From: Acholeplasmatales bacterium
GTDB taxonomy: Bacteria > Bacillota_I > Bacilli_A > Acholeplasmatales > Anaeroplasmataceae
Direction: 5' to 3'
Length of the DNA stretch: 13,266 nt
Assembly (NCBI GenBank): GCA_024690445.1
Contig: JAILPD010000014.1
Coordinates: forward strand, 1 to 13,266
The notes below the pieces were generated by a model. That model made no database searches and was not told where the DNA came from. It saw only the letters and a program-made list of their open reading frames with translations. Both the position numbers and the translations under genes were made by a program. Positions within the stretch are counted from its first letter, which is position 1. Each line of letters starts with the position of its first letter. This document shows, piece by piece, positions 8,023-13,266 of the stretch.

Positions 8023-9614
8023 TAAGTAAAAAATATCCAATAATATTATCAGCTGTTGGTTTATTATTTACAGCTATAGTATTAGCAATTCCCTTTTTAA
8101 CTAAATATTTAATTGATGAGGCAATTGCTTTATCTACCTTAGTTGATAAGAATTATGATAAGCTTATTTTTTATATTGTTTTAATATCATGTCTTACTTT
8201 ACTTGCGGTAGTGGTTAGAGTAATTGATAATTTCTTATATTCATCATTCCAAATTAATTTAGATTATAGATTAAAGAACGAATTATATAAATCAATGTCA
8301 AATAAAAGCTTAAATAGCCTATATCAATTTAAGGCTGGAGACATTGAAATATTATATGAACAAGATATTAGAAATGTCATTAGAAGAAGTTTAGTTGTTA
8401 TACCACAATTTGTAAAACAAATATCTAGATGCTTAATATCATTAATTTTATTATTTATTTTAGATGAATCTAAATATAAGCTAATAATGATTATTTTATT
8501 AGGTATTGGTGTATTAGCATTAATTGGAGCTAGATTCTATTCAAAGATTATTAAGCCACATCATACGAAGGTATTAGAGGCAGATTCTGCCGCTTCTAAT
8601 TTCTTTATTGAATCATTTAATCATCATAAGCAAATTATTTCATATAATGCAGGCGATAGATCAAATGGATATTATAAAGAATTAAACGAAAATGCTAAAA
8701 AAGAAAAAAGAACTAGAAATTATATTTTCTATACAGCAAATTCTGGTGTTTATGCATTTATAACAATAATTTATTCAGTATGTATTATTATTGGTGCTTA
8801 TTTTATTGCGAAAAACGTATATACTTATGGCGCTTTAATCGCAATTGTACAATTAATTAATAATATTGAAGCCCCATTTATTAATTTATCTAATCTAATT
8901 AATAATTATAATTTAGGTAAAATATCTGAAGATAGAATTAAGAAATTATTTGAATTAGAAGTAATTGATAATTCATTAGAAATTAATGATTTTGATTATA
9001 TTGAAATAAAGGATTTATCATTTAGTTATGATGAAAAAGTAGTAATTAATAATTTAAATCTAAAGATTAATAAAGGCGACATATTAAAAATAGAAGGTGA
9101 ATCAGGTATTGGAAAAACTACCCTTTTAATGTTATTAATGGGTTATTTAAAGCCAAATGCTGGCTCATTAAAGTTTATATATAAAAATCAAGAATATGAT
9201 ACATTTAAATCTAGATCATTATTTTCATATTTACAACAAGAAAACATCTTGTTTTCGGCAACTATTTTAGAAAATATTTATATTCTAACTGGTGTTAATG
9301 ATATGAATAAAATTATTAATGCACTTAAGCTTGCCAATATATATGATGAATTAGTATTAATTGATAAGGATTTAAATATTAAAATATCAAATAATAGTGG
9401 ATTATCTTATGGTCAGATACAGCGTGTTTTAATTGCTATATTAATTTTATATGATAAGCCAATATTATTATTAGATGAATTTAGTAGTAGCTTAGATAAA
9501 GAAAATGAAAAGATTATTATGGATAATTTATTAGCTTTAAATAAGACTATTATTTATATTACTCATAGAAATAGTGAGATTGAATCTGAAAAGAGAATTA
9601 AAATTAGTAAATAA
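8019..9614 (+). CDS. ABC exporter, fused membrane and ATPase domains
   Basis: A half-transporter that would work as a homodimer in the membrane, probably exporting the product of the cassette. About six TM helices lie in residues 6-290. The nucleotide-binding domain starts near 325. It has Walker A GESGIGKT (360-367), a Q-loop in YLQQENILF, the signature LSYGQ (462-466; usual LSGGQ), Walker B ILLLDE (Glu487 catalytic) and the switch His516 in THR. All motifs needed for ATP hydrolysis are there. At 531 residues it is short for the class (commonly about 570-600), because TM1 starts almost at the N-terminus. No C39 peptidase domain is fused, which fits a separate protease gene just upstream. Its ATG overlaps the protease stop as ATGA. 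Substrate unknown. Confidence 0.88.
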   Translation: MISKKYPIILSAVGLLFTAIVLAIPFLTKYLIDEAIALSTLVDKNYDKLIFYIVLISCLTLLAVVVRVIDNFLYSSFQINLDYRLKNELYKSMSNKSLNSLYQFKAGDIEILYEQDIRNVIRRSLVVIPQFVKQISRCLISLILLFILDESKYKLIMIILLGIGVLALIGARFYSKIIKPHHTKVLEADSAASNFFIESFNHHKQIISYNAGDRSNGYYKELNENAKKEKRTRNYIFYTANSGVYAFITIIYSVCIIIGAYFIAKNVYTYGALIAIVQLINNIEAPFINLSNLINNYNLGKISEDRIKKLFELEVIDNSLEINDFDYIEIKDLSFSYDEKVVINNLNLKINKGDILKIEGESGIGKTTLLMLLMGYLKPNAGSLKFIYKNQEYDTFKSRSLFSYLQQENILFSATILENIYILTGVNDMNKIINALKLANIYDELVLIDKDLNIKISNNSGLSYGQIQRVLIAILILYDKPILLLDEFSSSLDKENEKIIMDNLLALNKTIIYITHRNSEIESEKRIKISK

Positions 9615-9628
9615 TTAATAGGTGTAAC

Positions 9629-10846
9629 ATGTTAGAACCAAATTGTAGAAGTATTGTAGAAACTAAAAATTTATGGGCAATAGCTATCGATTTTATGAAA
9701 AGAATTGATGCTAAATTAATGGAATTTAATTTAAAATATGCCTATATAACATACATGCTATTAAAGCAATCAAAGGTTGATAAAAAAACTAGGAAGCAAT
9801 TAGTCTTTGTGGCATGCTTTAACGATGTAGGCAAGCATTATACAAGTGAGAATTCATCAAATACATTAATTGAAACATATCTTTTCTTAAAATATTTCTC
9901 ACCTTTAAAAAATGATGCGGAAATATTATTAACTGGTGTTAGAGGATTTAAAAATCCTAAAAATGTGATTGACTATAATAGGTTAAATATTGCTAAAAAA
10001 TATACTGAATATTTAATTAAGACAAATGATAAAAATGAAGCATTAAGAATGATTCAGGCAGAAGAAAAGAATTATGGATATTTAGATATATTTAATCTAA
10101 CTAAATTAGTTAAGAAGCTTGATTTATTTTATGAAATTAATTCAATGCATTATAAAACAGTAGTTTATAAATTCATTTCAAAGATGATGTTTTCAAGAAA
10201 AGAAAAGAACTATTTCTTTACAATGCTATCATCTTTATTTGAAATGTATAGCCCTCAAACTCTTTATCATTCTAAGGTAACTGCGATTATTGCATATAAA
10301 TTAGCTAGATGCATGAAGCTAAAAAGAAAATATTGCAATAAAATTTATGTTGCTGGATTATCTCATGATTTAGGTAAGGTATGTATTCAGCTTAAAATAT
10401 TAGAAAAGCCTGATAAGCTAACTGATAGAGAATATTCTATAATGAAGAAGCATGTTGAATATACTAAAGAAATATTAACTGATAAGATGGATTACGATAT
10501 TATAGAAATAGCATATCGTCATCATGAAAGAATGGATGGTTCGGGATATCCTAATAAAATTAAGGGAAATTGCTTAACAATGGACCAAAAAATATTACAG
10601 GTAGCTGATGTTATTAGCGCTTTAATTGCTAAAAGAAGCTATAAAGAGGCTTGGAGTATTGATAAAACTATTGCCATCTTAGAGGATAATGTTAAAAATG
10701 ATAAATTATCAATTGATGTTGTAGAATGCTTTAAGCAAAATAGAGATAGAATATTAAAGGCTTCAATTCAATTAATGAGTCAAGCTGAAAAAATCTACAA
10801 CAAGATGAACGATGAAAGAGAAGAATTAACTAAAAGAAGCGAATAA
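9629..10846 (+). CDS. HD-GYP c-di-GMP phosphodiesterase with degenerate N-terminal HD-like domain
   Basis: Predicted to hydrolyse c-di-GMP, to pGpG or GMP, with a metal centre. The C-terminal half (about 205-375) has the HD-GYP motifs: YHS (His214), SHDLGK with the HD pair at 246-247, HHERMDGSGYP (298-308) and VADVISAL (Asp327). The N-terminal half (about 20-170) looks like a decayed copy of the same fold: a helix-rich segment ends in CFNDVGKHY (NDVGK at 65-69), where HD has become ND and the first His is missing. There is no TM helix, so the protein is cytoplasmic. The ATG at 9629 has AGGTG a few bases upstream. The gene follows the ABC exporter by 14 bases and is the last of its run. HD-GYP assignment is firm; the meaning of its place behind an exporter cassette is open. 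Confidence 0.9.
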   Translation: MLEPNCRSIVETKNLWAIAIDFMKRIDAKLMEFNLKYAYITYMLLKQSKVDKKTRKQLVFVACFNDVGKHYTSENSSNTLIETYLFLKYFSPLKNDAEILLTGVRGFKNPKNVIDYNRLNIAKKYTEYLIKTNDKNEALRMIQAEEKNYGYLDIFNLTKLVKKLDLFYEINSMHYKTVVYKFISKMMFSRKEKNYFFTMLSSLFEMYSPQTLYHSKVTAIIAYKLARCMKLKRKYCNKIYVAGLSHDLGKVCIQLKILEKPDKLTDREYSIMKKHVEYTKEILTDKMDYDIIEIAYRHHERMDGSGYPNKIKGNCLTMDQKILQVADVISALIAKRSYKEAWSIDKTIAILEDNVKNDKLSIDVVECFKQNRDRILKASIQLMSQAEKIYNKMNDEREELTKRSE

Positions 10847-10889
10847 AAAAACAACGTTTTAGCTAAAAACAGCAAGAACGTTGTTTTTT
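10846..10889 (+). terminator. Strong hairpin after the HD-GYP gene
   Basis: AAAAAACAACGTT (10846-10858) pairs perfectly with AACGTTGTTTTTT (10877-10889), a 13-bp stem with an 18-base loop that contains a short GCT/AGC pair. The descending arm supplies the U-tract. The matching A-tract on the left arm means it could also act on leftward transcription. Confidence 0.85.
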
Positions 10890-10933
10890 GTTGCAGTTTT
10901 GTCGCACATTGTATGCTAATATATAGCCAAATA

Positions 10934-11038
10934 ATGCTATCAATGAAACGAAGTATTAAATTAATTATTTTAAGCGCAATCGCACTTCTTATTGAAAAAG
11001 GTTTAATTAAAGAAACAAAGACAGTAGTAAAGAATTAA
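10934..11038 (+). CDS. Doubtful 34-residue ORF
   Basis: An ORF from ATG 10934 (a second in-frame ATG is at 10943) to TAA 11036 lies between two terminators. It encodes MLSMKRSIKL, a hydrophobic stretch IILSAIALLIEKG and a polar end TKTVVKN. The shape (basic start, hydrophobic core, polar tail) resembles a small membrane peptide. No SD is visible before either ATG and no clear promoter lies upstream, so it may be a gene remnant or chance. I note it because it is the only short ORF near the peptide-maturation cassette. Confidence 0.2.
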   Translation: MLSMKRSIKLIILSAIALLIEKGLIKETKTVVKN

Positions 11039-11059
11039 TTAGATAATTTCCCCCTCCAA

Positions 11060-11108
11060 AAATAACATAAAAAGAAAGACAGTAACTCAAAATTGAGCTA
11101 CCGTCTTT
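11060..11108 (-). terminator. Terminator of the hydrolase-ligase fusion gene
   Basis: The arms 11075-11089 and 11094-11108 form a 15-bp stem around a 4-base loop. Two positions are A/C mismatches in a plus-strand transcript but G-U wobbles in the minus-strand one, so the hairpin is complete only for leftward transcription. A CTTTTTATG run follows on the minus strand. It starts just downstream of the fusion-gene stop at 11114. Confidence 0.85.
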
Positions 11109-11113
11109 TCAGT

Positions 11114-13266
11114 TTAATCATTAATTGTCATTTCAATTATTTTATGACAGAAATTCTTATAATTAATTCCTGCCTCATTAGCCATAAATGCTAAATAAGA
11201 ATGTGGATTTAGTTCTGGCAATGATTCACAGCCGATACAATAAATCTCATTATCATTAGATAGGATAAAACTTGTTATTGAATAACATTCTAAACCTAAA
11301 GCATTTGATGCTTTAATAGCTAATTCTTGAAGTTTATCTCTTAATTCATCATTAATACCTGCAGGACATCTTTTTGCTTTAATACCATCTAAGTTCATAC
11401 CAATCTTATGGTCTTTAGTTAGAAGAGGTAATATTTCAAGTACTGGTAATACTTTACCATCTAACATACCAACTGCAAATTCTCTACCGATGATATATTC
11501 TTCAACGATAGCCTCATTATCCCACTTAAAGGCATTATTTAATGCTTTTGTTAAAGCATTCTTATCACTTGCAAGTGAAATACCAATAGATATACCACCA
11601 TTATTTGGTTTAATGATTACTGGATATGTAAATCCATAATCCATCGGTTCTTTAATTACATCATTCTTTTTAACATTATACGATTTAGCCACTAATATAT
11701 TATTGTTAGTTAAAATATTTTTAGCTACCTTCTTATTTGTTGCTAAAGAAGAAGAGAATGAATCTGGTCCCGTATAATCAATTCCTATTAATTCAAGCAT
11801 TGCTTGTACTTTACCATTTTCACCATTTGTTCCATGTAATGCAATGAATACCAAATCAGCTTGCTTACAAATTTGGATTACATTAGGTCCAAAATAGTTT
11901 TCTGATTGATCAACACGTCTTTTCTTTACTGCCCATAAATCTGGAGTTTCATCTTGAATAGAATCTATTACTAATGAATATTTATCAGGTTCAGAAAAAG
12001 CATCTTCAATATTTAATTCTTTATCACTATAACCCATATATGAATCTAGAAGAATAACATTATGTCCATCATTCTTTAATTCATTAGCTACCATATAACC
12101 AGTATTTAATGAAACATTTCTTTCTACTGATAAGCCACCAGCTAATACGACAATATTTAAATTTTCTAATAATTTCTTATCATCGTCATTTTCTATTTTT
12201 TCTACAGTTAAATCTGAACCATCAAAATTGATTTCTAGAGTCTTTAATGTAGCTCTAACCATTGAAATAACTTGTAATACCTTTTGAATTTGTTCTTTAG
12301 TCAAATCAATATCATATTTCTTTTTGATGATAGAATGAATCTTATTTACAACAATTTTATTAACATGAACTATTAAAAAATTAGAAATACCCAATATAGC
12401 CCCAAGCTTTTTAGAATTGATTAAATCATCAATCATATCTATAACCTTACAGAAGCTTTCAGCGTTAAAATATGTCATAATTCCTTTTAATGCCTCAAGG
12501 AATTTTTTATTTTCTTTTGCATATTTAATAACATATGCTAATAAATATGATGCATTATCTGAATATTGGCTATCTCCTACCATATCACATAGAATGTTAA
12601 TGAATTCTTCAGGAGATACTTCCTTAGCACCAATACTAAATGCTTTTTCAACTAATGTACCAACTAGCTTATTATTTTTACTACGGTCTTCATCATTATA
12701 GGCAGATCTAATCATACTATTGATGAACTGACTTAATACCTGCATCTCTTTAGCTTGACCATTAGGATTTATTCTCATTTCATAGACACCTGGTTCAGTA
12801 AAATCGAAGAAGGTATTAGGACAGTGGCTTTCTGCAAAGCCTCCAGCTCCATAATTATATCCATGGTAATAATATTTAGTTCCAATATCATTCATTAGGA
12901 TATTAACGAAATCATAATCGATATTGTGGTTTTCAATATATTTTTCTCTTTCTGTGATTTCTTTTTTATAATGTTCAACGAATTTATCTGAGAAGCCTTG
13001 TCCATCAAAGGCTACACATCTATCGATAGTATTATTTAAAATAGTAATATATTTTGCTTTATTTCCACCCTTTGAATGGCCTATTACTGTAACATGATAT
13101 TTTTCTAAATGTAATTTATTATAAACAAGTTTATACCATTCTAGACAGTTAATTTGTTGTAATGTATCGATTTGGTTCGCACCTAAGAAGTCATCAGTCC
13201 ATTCATTAGTGGCAGTACCACGGAAAGCAACGATAGCCTCTTTAGTTCTTTCATTTAAGAATACTA
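11114..13266 (-). CDS. Mbeg1-like alpha/beta hydrolase fused to a degenerate D-Ala-D-Ala-ligase-type ATP-grasp domain (5' end cut)
   Basis: The reverse frame is open from the TAA at 11114 to the right edge (716 visible residues plus 2 bases). The internal ATG at 12893-12895 is codon 124, not the start. Visible residues 1-165 are a DUF2974/Mbeg1-type hydrolase: FRGT (14-17), WTDDF, the nucleophile elbow GHSKGG (62-67, Ser64), AFDGQGF (85-91) and a likely catalytic His147 in ESHCP. Residues about 166-365 are a helical linker. From about 370 a Ddl-type ATP-grasp begins: LAGGLSVERNVSL, LHGTNGENGK (His477), YTG, IIKPNNGG (Lys552), EEYIIGREF and RCPAGIND. The end is altered: against Ddl RxDFML and LEVNTLPGMT it reads ITSFIL and IGCESLPELN. 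The Mg ligands Asp, Glu and Asn (D257, E270, N272 in E. coli DdlB) are thus Ser665, Gly678 and Glu680, and the Arg is Ile663. Ligase activity is doubtful; a bound-nucleotide or peptidoglycan-related role is possible. The gene converges on HD-GYP and has its own terminator. Confidence 0.85.
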   Translation of the reverse strand, partial: VFLNERTKEAIVAFRGTATNEWTDDFLGANQIDTLQQINCLEWYKLVYNKLHLEKYHVTVIGHSKGGNKAKYITILNNTIDRCVAFDGQGFSDKFVEHYKKEITEREKYIENHNIDYDFVNILMNDIGTKYYYHGYNYGAGGFAESHCPNTFFDFTEPGVYEMRINPNGQAKEMQVLSQFINSMIRSAYNDEDRSKNNKLVGTLVEKAFSIGAKEVSPEEFINILCDMVGDSQYSDNASYLLAYVIKYAKENKKFLEALKGIMTYFNAESFCKVIDMIDDLINSKKLGAILGISNFLIVHVNKIVVNKIHSIIKKKYDIDLTKEQIQKVLQVISMVRATLKTLEINFDGSDLTVEKIENDDDKKLLENLNIVVLAGGLSVERNVSLNTGYMVANELKNDGHNVILLDSYMGYSDKELNIEDAFSEPDKYSLVIDSIQDETPDLWAVKKRRVDQSENYFGPNVIQICKQADLVFIALHGTNGENGKVQAMLELIGIDYTGPDSFSSSLATNKKVAKNILTNNNILVAKSYNVKKNDVIKEPMDYGFTYPVIIKPNNGGISIGISLASDKNALTKALNNAFKWDNEAIVEEYIIGREFAVGMLDGKVLPVLEILPLLTKDHKIGMNLDGIKAKRCPAGINDELRDKLQELAIKASNALGLECYSITSFILSNDNEIYCIGCESLPELNPHSYLAFMANEAGINYKNFCHKIIEMTIND

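Larger units (their letters stand above)
5011..10846 (+). other. Predicted transcription unit nnr to HD-GYP
   Basis: Six plus-strand genes follow with gaps or overlaps of +40, -17, -8, -4 and +14 bases. They are bounded by hairpins at 4964-4991 and 10846-10889, with no internal hairpin. I find no convincing promoter between the first terminator and nnr. Expression may come from read-through of the c-di-GMP operon or from a promoter inside the end of the preceding gene. The middle four genes, overlapping each other, form the tightest block. Confidence 0.6.

Noticed and set aside
6548..9614. Lasso-peptide biosynthetic cluster
   Set aside because: There is no asparagine-synthetase-like cyclase, no transglutaminase-like B2 protease and no precursor; only the kinase-like and PqqD parts are shared.
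11050..11057. Perfect SD-like GGAGGGGG on the minus strand
   Set aside because: No start codon with a usable frame follows at a suitable distance on that strand, and it lies downstream of a terminator.
12417..12701. 94-codon plus-strand ORF opposite the fusion gene linker
   Set aside because: It is antisense to an open, domain-bearing frame and has no motif of its own.
1..13266. CRISPR arrays, tRNA or rRNA genes, insertion sequences, and TGA read as Trp
   Set aside because: No spaced direct repeats, cloverleaf-like segments, transposase frames or in-frame TGA codons were seen, and TGA serves as a stop at 8020-8022.

Overview
The window is strongly AT-rich bacterial DNA with tightly packed genes, Shine-Dalgarno (SD) sites in front of most starts, and TTG and GTG starts. 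The standard bacterial code applies: TGA ends the S26-peptidase gene and Trp is always TGG. This fits a low-GC Firmicute (Bacillota), perhaps an uncultured gut Bacilli/Erysipelotrichia-type lineage. The lineage is an inference from composition and gene content; no marker gene is present.

Layout. (1) 1-443, minus strand: the N-terminal part of an unrecognised four-helix membrane protein, cut by the left edge. (2) 444-695: divergent intergenic region with an excellent sigma-A promoter (TTGACT-17-TATAAT) firing right. (3) 696-4957: two membrane-anchored c-di-GMP-type proteins in tandem. The first has a degenerate GGDEF and an intact EAL domain. The second has a degenerate GGDEF (VNDEF) and an EAL domain lacking part of its metal site. 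A hairpin terminator follows. (4) 5011-10846, plus strand: a tight run of six genes. These are nnr (NAD(P)HX repair), then a four-gene overlapping cassette (HPr-kinase-like P-loop protein, PqqD-like peptide-binding protein, S26 signal-peptidase-like protease, ABC exporter), then an HD-GYP c-di-GMP phosphodiesterase. A strong hairpin follows. (5) 10890-11113: intergenic, with a doubtful 34-residue ORF and the terminator of the gene on the other strand. (6) 11114-13266, minus strand: one open frame, cut by the right edge, that fuses an Mbeg1/DUF2974-type alpha/beta hydrolase to a D-Ala-D-Ala-ligase-type ATP-grasp domain. The short call starting at the internal ATG at 12895 misses that the frame stays open to the edge.

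The two most interesting items are the cassette and the fusion. The cassette has the parts of a ribosomal-peptide maturation and export pathway: a leader-binding PqqD domain, a kinase of the type that phosphorylates lasso-peptide precursors, a leader protease and an exporter. It has no radical-SAM enzyme or lasso cyclase and no recognisable precursor peptide, so the substrate is unknown. The fusion keeps the hydrolase serine motif (GHSKGG), but its ligase half has lost all three classical Mg-binding residues (D to S, E to G, N to E). It is therefore probably not a working D-Ala-D-Ala ligase. The c-di-GMP genes on either side of the cassette suggest signalling control of the same surface or secretion process, but this rests on proximity alone.
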